From NCBI RefSeq assembly GCF_004519405.1, contig NZ_SGWI01000003.1:558001-622000 (forward strand): a stretch of DNA of 64,000 nt, read 5' to 3'. Positions 10,426-22,087 of this stretch are shown one piece after another. The DNA is from Pseudomonas sp. BCA17. Its GTDB lineage: Bacteria > Pseudomonadota > Gammaproteobacteria > Pseudomonadales > Pseudomonadaceae. The translations under genes were made by a program, and so were the position numbers. Under the pieces are notes generated by a model. The model saw only the letters and a list, made by a program, of their open reading frames with translations, ran no database searches and was not told the origin of the DNA. The stretch's first letter is position 1. The number at the start of each line of letters is the position of its first letter.

Positions 10426-12324
10426 ATGAAAGTGTCAACCTCGCCTGTCCAATCCTCGCTGCCTCTAGCGGCCGATCAGGCGGTAAAAACGCCTCTGGTC
10501 AACGAGGTAGGCCCGCGCAAGTTATGCCTGTATCGCTACAGCGATGGCCGTGTGAGGGTGGTGCTCTCACCGCCGCCGGTGAGCCATCTTGTGCTCAGTG
10601 GTGGCGGTGCGAAGGGCATCGCCTTCCCGGGGATGCTGCAGGCGCTTGAGCAGGGCAACACGCTATCGGGTGTCAAAGTGGTTTCCGGCTCATCCGCCGG
10701 TGCGATCTCCGCCACGCTGATCGCCAGCGGCATGGGCGCGCAGGCGTTCGGTCAGCTCTCGAACAGTATTGACCTGCCCAGCCTGCTCAATAGCAAAGAC
10801 CCGGTGACGGCCTGGCTGCAAACAGTCGGCTCTGAACTTGGCAAACTCGCCGGGCGCCTGCCTGGTGCCGCCGGCAACGTTTCCCAACTGCTGCTGACCC
10901 TGTTGCCGCGCCTGCAAACCGAGGCCTCGCCGCTGGAGGAAATGATACGCACCGAGTCGCGCAAATCGCTCCTCGCTCATATCGCCAAGGTGCCCAGGGC
11001 TAAACAACCCGCCGACATGATAAAGATCGCCGACAGGCTCAGTGCCGGTGGTGCCCCGACTTTTCGCGATCTGGATGTGTTGAGCCGGTATATTCCGGCG
11101 ATCAAGACGCTCAATATCACCGGCACGGGTATGTTCGACGGGCGCCCGCAGTTGGTTGTGTTCAATGCCGGTCTCACCCCGGATATGGACATTGCCCGAG
11201 CCGCGCGTATTTCGGGCGCTTTGCCGGGCTTGTTCAAAAGCCCGGAAGAGCAAGGCCATGGATTCCAGGCACAGGCACAGATCACGGCGTTTCAGGACGG
11301 TGGCTTGCTGGTCAATACGCCCGCGCCGGGGGTGATCGAAGGTACCGTTGTGCAGAGCCCGTTGAATCGGCCCGAGTCGTTGGTCGTCAAGTTCGAGTCC
11401 GAGGCCGCAGCGCCAGAGAAAAGTGGTAGGTTCTTCAGTCATTGGGTCGACCGCGTTACCGGGACACCCCACGCCGCTGCCGGTGCTTACCAGGAGCAGC
11501 GACTCAAGGCGTATAGCGATCAGACAGTGACCTTGCCGTTGAAGACGGAAAAAGGTGACTTTCGCGGCCTGCTCAAGGGCACCGTCAACTTCACCATGAC
11601 GCCCGAACAGAAACAGGAATTGCAGGCACGCAGCCGGCAAGCAGTAGCAGGGCATCTGGATAAGCGTGCACAGGTGCGTGAGTCTCACGCGTTCCCCTCA
11701 TTGGAAAGCGCGGTGCTGGCGATGGACGATGAACTGCTTGCCGGCGTGCAAACGGCACTCCAGAAAGACTCCGCCGCCGCAGATGTACTGATGTTTCGCA
11801 AGCATGCACAGCAAGCCTTGCACGCCTTGGATGGCGCCATCAGCGAGGCCAATCAAGTCGGTGGCGCCCTCAAGCTCACGCCAAAGGTAGCGGCAGCCTT
11901 GCGTAACCTGGACGCGCTGGCCCGTCGACCCGAGCACGTCGAGTGGTTGGGGCAACGCTTGAATGCGACGGGCCGGCGCAATTTTCAGCAGCTGTTACAA
12001 GTGGCTGCCAGACAGGCTCCGCCCCTGTCCAAAGTGATGGCCAGTGCCGTCGCTGAAATGAAAAGGCGCGACATCGCGGTAAAAGCCGAAAACTTCACGC
12101 GTGAGGTGATTTACCCCTCAATGCACCGTCCGGGCCAATCGACCGCCAATAGCGAGTTATTACAGCGTTCGGTGCGTGACTTGGCCGACGCGACCACGCC
12201 CGCCGAGTTCAACCGCGTACTCGACGGCATCATTGAACACTACGGTGCGCGCAATAAACCCTGGAGCAAGCCGATAAGCTCTACCACCGTTGAAATGGCC
12301 AAGGCCTGGCGCATTCCGGTTTAA
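10426..12324 (+). CDS. ExoU-like patatin phospholipase (type III effector homologue)
   Basis: 632 residues, alignable by eye with P. aeruginosa ExoU (687 residues) nearly end to end. Patatin landmarks: oxyanion loop GGGAKG at 59-64, nucleophile motif GSSAG with Ser90, and DGG with Asp291; the Ser-Asp spacing of 201 nearly equals the 202 of ExoU (S142/D344). Shared blocks include IKTLNITGTGMFDGRPQLVV, GTVNFTM, the helical C-terminal membrane/ubiquitin-binding region and the end SSTTVEMAKAWR. The N-terminus is about 50 residues shorter than ExoU, in the export and chaperone-binding part. No spcU-like chaperone, T3SS gene, ExsA-type or hrp box is seen; neighbours are housekeeping genes. Expected activity: ubiquitin-stimulated phospholipase A2 inside eukaryotic cells. 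Confidence 0.9.
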   Translation: MKVSTSPVQSSLPLAADQAVKTPLVNEVGPRKLCLYRYSDGRVRVVLSPPPVSHLVLSGGGAKGIAFPGMLQALEQGNTLSGVKVVSGSSAGAISATLIASGMGAQAFGQLSNSIDLPSLLNSKDPVTAWLQTVGSELGKLAGRLPGAAGNVSQLLLTLLPRLQTEASPLEEMIRTESRKSLLAHIAKVPRAKQPADMIKIADRLSAGGAPTFRDLDVLSRYIPAIKTLNITGTGMFDGRPQLVVFNAGLTPDMDIARAARISGALPGLFKSPEEQGHGFQAQAQITAFQDGGLLVNTPAPGVIEGTVVQSPLNRPESLVVKFESEAAAPEKSGRFFSHWVDRVTGTPHAAAGAYQEQRLKAYSDQTVTLPLKTEKGDFRGLLKGTVNFTMTPEQKQELQARSRQAVAGHLDKRAQVRESHAFPSLESAVLAMDDELLAGVQTALQKDSAAADVLMFRKHAQQALHALDGAISEANQVGGALKLTPKVAAALRNLDALARRPEHVEWLGQRLNATGRRNFQQLLQVAARQAPPLSKVMASAVAEMKRRDIAVKAENFTREVIYPSMHRPGQSTANSELLQRSVRDLADATTPAEFNRVLDGIIEHYGARNKPWSKPISSTTVEMAKAWRIPV

Positions 12325-12396
12325 ATACCGGGCCACTGAACAGCCATCGTTGCGGCGTGTCGTAGCTACAAGTACTCCTTAGGACTCTGGTAGATC

Positions 12397-13284
12397 ATGG
12401 CCACCCCCGAAGACGGCAAGACCCCCAACCTGTCGCAGGAAGAGCAACAGGACGTAGACAAAAACCAGCCACCCCGAGCGGCTGTGCTGCATGAAATCAT
12501 CCGTACCCAGGGCGACCAGGAGCTGGAGCGCAATGTTGCAGCGTTGTGGTGGTCGGCGTTGGCCGCTGGGTTGACCATGGGGCTGTCATTGATGGCCATG
12601 GGGTTGCTCAACTCGCGGCTGCCGGAGGGCGAAGCCTTCAAGGTCATCGCCAGTTTTGGCTACTGCGCGGGTTTCCTCGCGGTGATCCTCGCGCGCCAGC
12701 AACTGTTCACCGAGAACACCCTGACGGCCGTGCTGCCGGTGATGAGCAAACCCACGCTGAACAACGCGGGCCGGCTTCTGCGGCTGTGGTCAGTGGTGCT
12801 GGTGGGCAATTTGTGCGGCACCTTGCTGGTGGCCTACGTGATGTTGCACCTGCCGATTTTCGACACCAAGACCGACATGGCCTTCCTCGAAATCGGCCGT
12901 AAAGTCATGGAGAACAACCCTGGGCAGATGTTCGCCAAGGGCATCATCTCCGGCTGGATGATCGCCACCATGGTGTGGATGATCCCGTCGATGGAAAGCG
13001 CCAAGATCTGGATCATCATCATGATCACCTACCTGATGGCGCTGGGCGATTTCACCCATATCGTGGTGGGGTCGGCGGAAGTCTCCTACCTGGTGTTCGC
13101 CGGTGAGCTGTCGTGGCATGACTTCTGGCTGGTATTTGCCGGCCCGACCCTGGCCGGCAATATCATTGGTGGCAGCTTTATCTTTGCGCTGATCAGCCAT
13201 GCGCAGATCCGCAGCGAAGGCAGCCTGCCCGGCAAAACAGCTGCGGATCCGAGGCATCCGCAGCAGGTCGACAAGGATCAGTGA
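12397..13284 (+). CDS. formate/nitrite transporter family protein (YfdC-like)
   Basis: 295-residue inner-membrane channel of the FNT family. A charged cytoplasmic N-terminus of about 45 residues is followed by about six hydrophobic segments beginning ALWWSALAAGLTMGLSLMAMG; the second block GYCAGFLAVILARQQLFTENTL carries the FNT-typical LFTENT motif, and later LCGTLLVAYV and GDFTHIVVGSAEVSY also fit. This long-N-terminus form resembles YfdC more than FocA or NirC, and its substrate is not established. The stop overlaps the convergent antiporter gene by 7 bp. Confidence 0.85.
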   Translation: MATPEDGKTPNLSQEEQQDVDKNQPPRAAVLHEIIRTQGDQELERNVAALWWSALAAGLTMGLSLMAMGLLNSRLPEGEAFKVIASFGYCAGFLAVILARQQLFTENTLTAVLPVMSKPTLNNAGRLLRLWSVVLVGNLCGTLLVAYVMLHLPIFDTKTDMAFLEIGRKVMENNPGQMFAKGIISGWMIATMVWMIPSMESAKIWIIIMITYLMALGDFTHIVVGSAEVSYLVFAGELSWHDFWLVFAGPTLAGNIIGGSFIFALISHAQIRSEGSLPGKTAADPRHPQQVDKDQ

Positions 13285-14537
13285 GGATCGGGTGTGGCCT
13301 CGGGTTCGCCCTGGGTCACATGCTTGACCAGCTTGCCGATGCTCAAACCCTGCAGCAGGATCGATGACAGCACCACGATGTAGGTGATGCTCAGCAGCAG
13401 GTCGCGTTCCGGGCCCAGCGGCAAGGCCAGGGCCAATGCCACCGAGACACCGCCGCGCAAGCCGCCCCAGGTGAGAATGCGGATGGTGCCGCGCGGTACG
13501 CTGCGCCAGCGACGCAGCAGCAGGATCGCTGGAGCCACCGTCAGCAGGCGCGACAGCAGGATCGCCACGGCCAGCAAGCTTGCCGCAAACACATGCAGCC
13601 AGTTGAACGGCAGCAGCAACAGCTCCATGCCGATCAGTGCGAACAGCAGGGCATTAAGCATGTCATCGAGCAATTCCCAGAAGCCGTCCAGGTAGCGCCG
13701 GGTCATGTCGTTCATCGCCAGCTTGCGTCCCAGGTTGCCGATGATCAGCCCCGCGACCACCATCGCAATCGGTGCAGAGACGTGCAGTTCGGTGGCCATC
13801 GCCGAGCCGCCGATGACCAGGGCGAGGGTCAGCATCACTTCGATCTGATGCTGTTCAATGCTTTTGATCATCAGGTACACGAGGTAACCAATCAGGCCAC
13901 CGAACACCACGCCACCTATCGCCTCGTGGGCGAACAGCATGGCGGTAGCACCCACCGTCGGGGTTTCGCCCAGCTGCGCGATGCCCAGCAACACGGTAAA
14001 CACCACGACCGCCGTACCGTCGTTGAACAGCGATTCGCCGACAATGGTGGTTTTCAAGGGTTTCGAGGCGTTGGCGGTACGCAATACGCCCAGCACCGCA
14101 ATCGGGTCGGTGGGGGAAATCAGCGCGCCGAACAGCAGGCAGTACAGGAAACTCACGTGCCAGCCAAACAGGGCAAAGATGTAATACGCCAGGCTGCCGA
14201 TCACCACGGTAGCAATCAACACACCGAAAGTTGCCAGCAGGCCGATGGGCCAGCGATAACTGCGCAGGTCGTTCAAGTTGACGTGCAAGGCGCCGGCAAA
14301 CAGCAAGAACGACAGCATCCAGTTCATCAGCAAGTCGCCGAAGTCGATCTGGCCGATCAGTTGCTGGATACGGTCCTCCAGGCCGGGGTAGCCGAGTACG
14401 CTCAGCCCTTGCAGGATCAGTGAGAAGAGCAAAGCCGTGACCATTACGCCAATGGTGGGCGGCAGGCCGATAAAACGGAAGTTCACATAGGTGAGCAGCG
14501 TGGTGAGGCAAATGAAGGCGGCGACAAGTTCAAGCAT
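13278..14537 (-). CDS. CPA1 family Na+(K+)/H+ antiporter
   Basis: 419-residue membrane antiporter with about 12 hydrophobic segments. CPA1 landmarks: FLLFAGALHVNLNDL, the acid-containing core LLFGALISPTDPIAVLGVLR, ESLFNDGTAVVVF, and the GGLRGGVSVALALALPLGPE segment near the end. The start MLELVAAFICLTTLLTYV is preferred because CAAGGACC lies just upstream; 23 further in-frame codons exist upstream but look non-coding. It exports sodium or potassium against protons. It is convergent with and overlaps the FNT gene by 7 bp. Confidence 0.9.
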   Translation of the reverse strand: MLELVAAFICLTTLLTYVNFRFIGLPPTIGVMVTALLFSLILQGLSVLGYPGLEDRIQQLIGQIDFGDLLMNWMLSFLLFAGALHVNLNDLRSYRWPIGLLATFGVLIATVVIGSLAYYIFALFGWHVSFLYCLLFGALISPTDPIAVLGVLRTANASKPLKTTIVGESLFNDGTAVVVFTVLLGIAQLGETPTVGATAMLFAHEAIGGVVFGGLIGYLVYLMIKSIEQHQIEVMLTLALVIGGSAMATELHVSAPIAMVVAGLIIGNLGRKLAMNDMTRRYLDGFWELLDDMLNALLFALIGMELLLLPFNWLHVFAASLLAVAILLSRLLTVAPAILLLRRWRSVPRGTIRILTWGGLRGGVSVALALALPLGPERDLLLSITYIVVLSSILLQGLSIGKLVKHVTQGEPEATPDPH

Positions 14538-14717
14538 CCGGGGTCCTTGGAAGTTGGGGTAGGTCATTGATGCTGGATGGACCGCAGCAGCGGCGGGATG
14601 TTGCAAGCCATGGATAGAACCTTTTCGGTTTTACAGGGCTCATAGCGGGTAAGTGCGGCCGGACATGTTTAGTGCTAAAACTCCAGCCGCTGGTTAAAAC
14701 AACAAAAGGAATCTGTG

Positions 14718-15104
14718 ATGACGGTGGCATTCTGGTGTGTATTGATCGCGATTTTTCTACCTTACCTGTGCACGGGTGTGGCCAAGTTCAGCGAAGGCAA
14801 ATTCGGGCTGCGGCAGAACCACGACCCGCGTGCCTTCCTCGATACCCTGGACGGCCTGGCAAGACGCGCTCACAACGCACAACTGAACAGCTTTGAGGTG
14901 ACGCCGGCATTCGCGGCGGCGGTGATTATTGCGCACCTTGCCGGTACGGCGTCGCTGGTGACGATCAACGTGCTGGCGGTGTTGTTCATCACCAGCCGCC
15001 TGCTGTACATCATTTGCTACCTGGCGGATTGGGCAATGTTGCGCTCGCTGGTGTGGTTCGCGGGCATGGCATTGATTGCGAGTTTCTTCTTTGTCTCGAT
15101 CTGA
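14718..15104 (+). CDS. MAPEG family membrane protein
   Basis: 128 residues with four predicted membrane segments and the MAPEG fold order: TM1 with IFLPYLCTGVAKF, a cytoplasmic loop with the sequence NHDPRAFLDTLDGLARRAHNAQLNSFE (the RAxxAxxNxxE pattern of MAPEG proteins), then three more segments and YLADWAMLRSLVW. The ATG after AAAAGGAATCTGTG is used. Bacterial members of this type are mostly uncharacterised; glutathione-linked activity is only inferred from the superfamily. Confidence 0.85.
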   Translation: MTVAFWCVLIAIFLPYLCTGVAKFSEGKFGLRQNHDPRAFLDTLDGLARRAHNAQLNSFEVTPAFAAAVIIAHLAGTASLVTINVLAVLFITSRLLYIICYLADWAMLRSLVWFAGMALIASFFFVSI

Positions 15105-15164
15105 CGCCTGACGCAAACCCCTGTGCTTGTCGTGAGCTGGCCTGCCCTGATGCCGGCGCAACAC

Positions 15165-15271
15165 TGTGGCGAGGGAGCTTGCTCCCGCTGGGCCGCGAAG
15201 CGGCCCCAGCTTTTGGTTTGAAAAGACTGGGCCTGCTACGCAGTCCAGCGGGAGCAAGCTCCCTCGCCACA
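15165..15271. repeat. REPIN (GAGGGAGCTTGCTCCC type), copy A
   Basis: Two inverted REP units TGTGGCGAGGGAGCTTGCTC and GAGCAAGCTCCCTCGCCACA enclose a GC-rich core. Non-autonomous palindromic element, between the convergent MAPEG and mltA genes. The tyrosine transposase (RAYT) that moves such elements is not in the window. Confidence 0.95.
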
Positions 15272-15279
15272 GGTCAGCA

Positions 15280-16461
15280 TCAGGTGCCGGCAGGTGCGTC
15301 GGGTACCTGCGGCAGCGTCGCGCCTTTAGGCCACAACATCCAGATCTGCCCCTGCTGCTTCATGTTCCCCGCCAACTCTCCCGCGGCATCACCCGTGCCC
15401 CAGAACAAGTCCGCACGCACTTCGCCGGTGATCGCGCCACCCGTGTCCTGCGCGGCGACGGGCCTGGCAATCGGTGAGCCATCGGGTTTGGTGGTCGACA
15501 GCCACAACAGGCTGCCGAGCGGAATGACCTTGCGATCAACGGCCACGCTATAACCGGCCGTCAACGGTACGTTCAGTGAGCCCCGTGGCCCTTCGTTACT
15601 GTCGGGGCGGGCGCTGAAGAACACGTAGCTGGGGTTGCTCGCCAACAGCTCCGGAATGCGTTGCGGATGGGCCTTGGCCCAGGCGCTGATGGCGCCCATG
15701 GTCACGTCGTCTTTTTTCAGTTCGCCTTGCTCCACCAGCCAGCGCCCGATCGGGCGATAGGGGTAGCCGTTCTGGTCGCCGTAACCCACGCGTAGTTGGC
15801 GCCCGCCCGCCAGTTGAATACGCCCCGAGCCTTGGATTTGCAGGAACTGCAGGTCCATCGGATTGGTCAGCCAGGCAATCGGCTTGGCGGTCGAGCCTTG
15901 GCTGTTGAGGGTGGCGGCGTCGTCATAGGGTTTGAGCACGCGACCTTCCAGACGACCACGCAGGCGCTTGCCCTTGAGTTCGGGGTAGATACTTTCCAGA
16001 TTGACGATGATCAGGTCGTCCGGCACGCCGTACACGGGCACATGGGCCGTGGCGGTTTCGGTCAGGCTGCCGGGGTAGACCGGTTCGTAATAGCCGGTGA
16101 TCAGGCCGTTCGGGGTGTTGTCGGCCGAGCGCAGGCCGAATACATCCAGGCGCTCCTTGAGAAAACCACGGATCGCCGCGACATCGCCTGGCACGCTTAC
16201 CGCTGCCGCACAAGTCGCACCCCACACCGGATCGGCCTTGAGGCGTTGGCAGGCGCTGCGCCAGGATTCAAAACCGGCCAGCAGGTCGCTGTCGGACACG
16301 CTTGGCAAGGCTTCCCATGGCGCGCTCACATACGTAGCGACGGCATGGGGCTTGGCGGCTTCCGGTTTACTGGCTTCTTTGCCGCCGTCACAGCCGGCCA
16401 GCAGCGCGATCATCGGCAGAGCCCACACCAGGCGGCTCCAGGGTTTGAAGGTGAAATTCAT
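15280..16461 (-). CDS. mltA: membrane-bound lytic murein transglycosylase A
   Basis: 393-residue lipoprotein that cleaves peptidoglycan to 1,6-anhydromuropeptides in the outer membrane. Lipobox LAGC follows a hydrophobic signal (WALPMIALLAGCDGG). MltA landmarks: NGLITGYYEPVYPGSL, WLTNPMDLQFLQIQGSGRIQL, GYGDQNGYPYRPIGRWLVEQGEL, SYVFF, and the C-terminal 3D domain with AAQDTGGAITGEVRADLFWGTGDAAGELAGNMKQ, which carries the catalytic aspartate region. The start MNFTFKPWSRL gives the proper signal peptide. Convergent to the MAPEG gene, with a REPIN between them. Confidence 0.95.
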   Translation of the reverse strand: MNFTFKPWSRLVWALPMIALLAGCDGGKEASKPEAAKPHAVATYVSAPWEALPSVSDSDLLAGFESWRSACQRLKADPVWGATCAAAVSVPGDVAAIRGFLKERLDVFGLRSADNTPNGLITGYYEPVYPGSLTETATAHVPVYGVPDDLIIVNLESIYPELKGKRLRGRLEGRVLKPYDDAATLNSQGSTAKPIAWLTNPMDLQFLQIQGSGRIQLAGGRQLRVGYGDQNGYPYRPIGRWLVEQGELKKDDVTMGAISAWAKAHPQRIPELLASNPSYVFFSARPDSNEGPRGSLNVPLTAGYSVAVDRKVIPLGSLLWLSTTKPDGSPIARPVAAQDTGGAITGEVRADLFWGTGDAAGELAGNMKQQGQIWMLWPKGATLPQVPDAPAGT

Positions 16462-16589
16462 ACAAGCAATTCCTGAAGCGATCACCCGCGCATCAACGCC
16501 AGCGGGCAACCCTTATTATTAATAGGGCTATTGGTCTTTGTGGGCGGGGCGAGGATACTGGCCGCCGTTCCCGTGACCATGAAGCCAAC

Positions 16590-17039
16590 ATGACTTTTAA
16601 AAAACTGACCGTGGTATTGCTGGCCTGCCTGACGTTGTCCGCTTGCGGCGGTGTTGATCCGAACTCTCCCCTGGGCCAGCGCAAGGCGATCTTCAAACAG
16701 ATGCTCAAGACCGGCGAAGACCTGGGGGGCATGTTGCGCGGACGCATTCCGTTCGACGGCGCAAAGTTCGCCGAAGGTGCGGTCAAGCTGGACGCGTTGT
16801 CCCATGAACCGTGGAAACATTTTCCAAGCGTGCGCGAAGAAGACCATACCAGTGCCAAGGATAACGTGTGGCAACAACAGGCACGCTTCCAGGAGCTGGC
16901 CCGAAACCTTGAGGCTGCCACCGGTGAGTTGGTGATCGCCAGTCAGGTCCAGCCTTACAAAGCCAGCAACCTGGGCCCTGCCGTGCAGAAAGTCGAAGAC
17001 GCCTGCACCGCCTGCCATAAACAGTTCCGCGACCACTGA
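16590..17039 (+). CDS. cytochrome c class II-like lipoprotein
   Basis: 149 residues. N-terminal lipoprotein signal (VVLLACLTLSACGG, lipobox LSAC) and one C-terminal haem c motif CTACHK (CxxCH) nine residues from the end, the layout of the class II/cytochrome c prime family: a four-helix body with haem at the C-terminus. It would be an envelope electron carrier or gas-binding cytochrome. No partner oxidase lies nearby; it is divergent from mltA. Confidence 0.85.
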   Translation: MTFKKLTVVLLACLTLSACGGVDPNSPLGQRKAIFKQMLKTGEDLGGMLRGRIPFDGAKFAEGAVKLDALSHEPWKHFPSVREEDHTSAKDNVWQQQARFQELARNLEAATGELVIASQVQPYKASNLGPAVQKVEDACTACHKQFRDH

Positions 17040-17045
17040 CGGGTC

Positions 17046-17441
17046 TTACTGGTCGAGTTCTTCCACTGCGTCCTGCAGTTCTTTGCGGGATTCGGCGAGC
17101 TTGTCCTTACGCTTGTTGATCTTGTCGGCGTCGCCCTTTTTCATCGCCTTGTCGAGGTCGGCCTGACGGCGGCTGACTTCATGCTTGGCGTCGAGCACCT
17201 TGTTTTCCCGCTCTTTGCGCAAGGAAGCGTCATTGCAGTGGGTGGTCACTTCGCTCAGGGCTTTTTCCAGGCCGGCCTGCTGCTCGCTGTTGCCGTGAAC
17301 CTTGGCTTGTTCGATCTGAGTGCTGATGGCCTGGCGCTTGGCGGCGCAGCCGGTGAGTGGCTGGGCTTCTTCGGCTGCCAGTAACGGTGTGGTCATGAAG
17401 CTTGCGACGGTCAATAGGGCGAGGGGGGCGAAAAAATTCAT
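17046..17441 (-). CDS. DUF1090 family periplasmic protein
   Basis: 131 residues with a signal peptide (MNFFAPLALLTVASFMTTPL, cleavage near LAAE). The mature protein is mostly charged helix: LTGCAAKRQAISTQIEQAK, then THCNDASLRKERENKVLDAK and a K/D/E-rich coiled-coil-like tail. The two cysteines and the layout fit DUF1090 (YqjC of E. coli). Function unknown. The start after TTGGAGTCCCAC is used. It lies directly downstream of ligB on the same strand, and a second DUF1090 gene lies upstream of ligB. Confidence 0.82.
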   Translation of the reverse strand: MNFFAPLALLTVASFMTTPLLAAEEAQPLTGCAAKRQAISTQIEQAKVHGNSEQQAGLEKALSEVTTHCNDASLRKERENKVLDAKHEVSRRQADLDKAMKKGDADKINKRKDKLAESRKELQDAVEELDQ

Positions 17442-17510
17442 GTGGGACTCCAAAGTTGCGATCCGATGGCAGGGTGAATTCTGCCGTGATTAAAGGTGGT
17501 TGGCCTGGGT

Positions 17511-19205
<1,695 letters not shown>

Positions 19206-19226
19206 CTAAGTGATGCGCACGGCCAC

Positions 19227-19255
19227 AAAAAAGCCCCGGACGCGCGGGGCTTTTT
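19227..19255 (-). terminator. Rho-independent terminator between the second DUF1090 gene and ligB
   Basis: Hairpin AAAAAGCCCCG...CGGGGCTTTTT with a GACGCG loop. On the minus strand it follows the stop of the second DUF1090 gene and precedes ligB, so ligB needs its own promoter. A- and T-runs on both sides allow function in either direction. Confidence 0.88.
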
Positions 19256-19270
19256 ACCGGGTGTTTCCGC

Positions 19271-19621
19271 TTACTTGAACAGGCCGCCCAAGGCTTTCAC
19301 TGCATCATTATTCTGCGCCTTGGCCTGCTGCTTTTGCTGGCTGGCGTCAACTTTGGCCTGGGAGTCGGCGAGTTTGTTGCAACCTTTGTTGACTTGTTCC
19401 AGCGCGGCTTCAAATGCCCTCACTTTCAGGACGTCGTTCTGAGCGTTGGCTGCATCGATCTTGGCTTGCAGGTCTTTGGCGTGTTGCTGGCAATCGCCGG
19501 AATTACCGCCACCCAGTTGCGAGCTCAGGGCACCGCTCAGTGCGCTCAGGTCAGCGGCGTGAGCCGGCAGGGTGAACAGGCTGAGCAGAAGTGCGGCAGG
19601 GGCGAGCGTGGAAATGCGCAT
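19271..19621 (-). CDS. DUF1090-like periplasmic protein, second copy
   Basis: 116 residues. Clear signal peptide (MRISTLAPAALLLSLFTLPAHA). The mature part has GDCQQHAKDLQAKIDAANAQ and ALEQVNKGCNKLADSQAKVD, that is, the same two-cysteine helical plan as the DUF1090 gene at 17.0-17.4 kb, followed by a Q/K-rich stretch and a short ALGGLFK end. Function unknown. It is transcribed alone, ends in a strong terminator and lies downstream of metK. Confidence 0.78.
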   Translation of the reverse strand: MRISTLAPAALLLSLFTLPAHAADLSALSGALSSQLGGGNSGDCQQHAKDLQAKIDAANAQNDVLKVRAFEAALEQVNKGCNKLADSQAKVDASQQKQQAKAQNNDAVKALGGLFK

Positions 19622-19792
19622 GAAAACCTCAATGTTCGATTGCCTGCGCGCTTATCCGTCCCGGGCGGGCGCAGTGCAATATCCAAATTAAGGTGAAGGG
19701 CCCGAGAGGGCGCGGATTCTAGAGGGCCATTATTTGGCCTGCAAGGTTTGGATCCAAAATATGTGCGCTTCGTTCGCAAACCACCGGGCAAT

Positions 19793-19827
19793 AAAAAGCC
19801 CCGCCGGGCTAACCGGGCGGGGCTTTG
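19793..19827 (-). terminator. Rho-independent terminator of metK
   Basis: Stem AAAGCCCCGCCGG, loop GCTAA, CCGGGCGGGGCTTT, with the A-run of the plus strand giving a T-run on the minus strand. It starts 15 bp after the metK stop. Confidence 0.92.
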
Positions 19828-19841
19828 AGTACCGCGAGCGA

Positions 19842-21032
<1,191 letters not shown>

Positions 21033-21051
21033 CTCGATGTTTTCCTGATAT

Positions 21052-22047
21052 TTACCGATGGTGAGTGTCGCCAGCCGGTCGCTGAAAATGGCGAACCTGG
21101 ATCTGGAAACCATTACGTAAACCTACATAGAGGCTTTCCCCGGGAACGAGTCCCGCAGCGGTGGCCCAACGGGCCAGATCGTCCTGTTCAAACCCCAACC
21201 AGAGATCACCGCAGGCCTCCCTGGCCCAATTCTGGTTGTGGCTGCATAAATCCGTAACCAGCAGGCTACCGCCGGGGTGCAGCAACCCGGCCATTTGCTT
21301 GAGGGCGTCGGCGGGGGCGGCGAAATGGTGCAAGACCATGTTCAGCACCACGCAGTCGGCCCGCAGGCTGGTGTGATTCAGGGCGTCAGCCAACTGCAGG
21401 CTGACGTTGCCCAGCGCTTGGCGCTCGCACAACTGGCGCGCCAGTTCGAGCATGGCCGGGCTGTTGTCCAGTGCGGTGACCTGCCCGAAGCGGCGTGCCA
21501 GTTCGGGCAGGAAACCGCCATCGCCAGGGCCGACTTCCAGTGCGGTTGCTTCTTCACTGAAGCTCAGCTTGTCCAACAACGCCAGTACGCTCTCGCGGTA
21601 TTGGGGCAAGCCGGCGATCAGGTCCTGCTGGGCATGAAACTTCTCGGCGACCCGTGAGAAAAAATCCTGGCTGGCGGCGGCGCGTTGCCCGTGCACTTGA
21701 GCGATACGCGACTGCACATCTGTCGGCAGCCCAAGGTTGTCCACTTCGTCCAGCAACGCCGCGTGCAGTTTGCCGCCGAGCAGCTCGGTATGGGGCAGGG
21801 CGCGGCGGTAGAAGATCGCATTGCCTTCACGACGGGTGGCCACCAGGTCGGCCTGGGCCAGCACCTTCAAGTGGTGGCTCATGCCCGACTGGCCGATGGC
21901 GAAGATCTGCGCCAGTTCCAGCACGCCGAAGGAGTCGTTGGCCAGTGCACGCAATACGTTCAGGCGCAACGGATCGCCAGCGGCCTTGCACAAGGCTGCC
22001 AGTTCATCGCCGTCGTCGGGGCGCAGGGAGGGCACGGGTAGGTTCAT
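21052..22047 (-). CDS. ArsR-family regulator fused to a SAM-dependent methyltransferase domain
   Basis: 331 residues. Residues about 10-100 are an ArsR winged helix ([20 protein letters not shown], then the recognition helix [24 protein letters not shown]). Residues about 145-310 are a class I methyltransferase with motif [17 protein letters not shown], the acidic VTALDN after it, and [16 protein letters not shown]. It precedes metK with 19 bp between, and the locus equals PA0547 upstream of metK in P. aeruginosa. It is plausibly a sensor of SAM or SAH that controls the SAM cycle; SahR, an ArsR-type SAH regulator, is known in other proteobacteria. A perfect palindrome just upstream is a good candidate for its operator. 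Confidence 0.88.
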   Translation of the reverse strand: MNLPVPSLRPDDGDELAALCKAAGDPLRLNVLRALANDSFGVLELAQIFAIGQSGMSHHLKVLAQADLVATRREGNAIFYRRALPHTELLGGKLHAALLDEVDNLGLPTDVQSRIAQVHGQRAAASQDFFSRVAEKFHAQQDLIAGLPQYRESVLALLDKLSFSEEATALEVGPGDGGFLPELARRFGQVTALDNSPAMLELARQLCERQALGNVSLQLADALNHTSLRADCVVLNMVLHHFAAPADALKQMAGLLHPGGSLLVTDLCSHNQNWAREACGDLWLGFEQDDLARWATAAGLVPGESLYVGLRNGFQIQVRHFQRPAGDTHHR

Positions 22048-22087
22048 AAGGCCAGCAGTCTAGTGATGGGTGGAAATCCTCGCAAGG

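Noticed and set aside
15014..15553. 179-codon plus-strand frame across the MAPEG end, a REPIN and mltA
   Set aside because: Part of it translates REPIN DNA and the rest is antisense to mltA.
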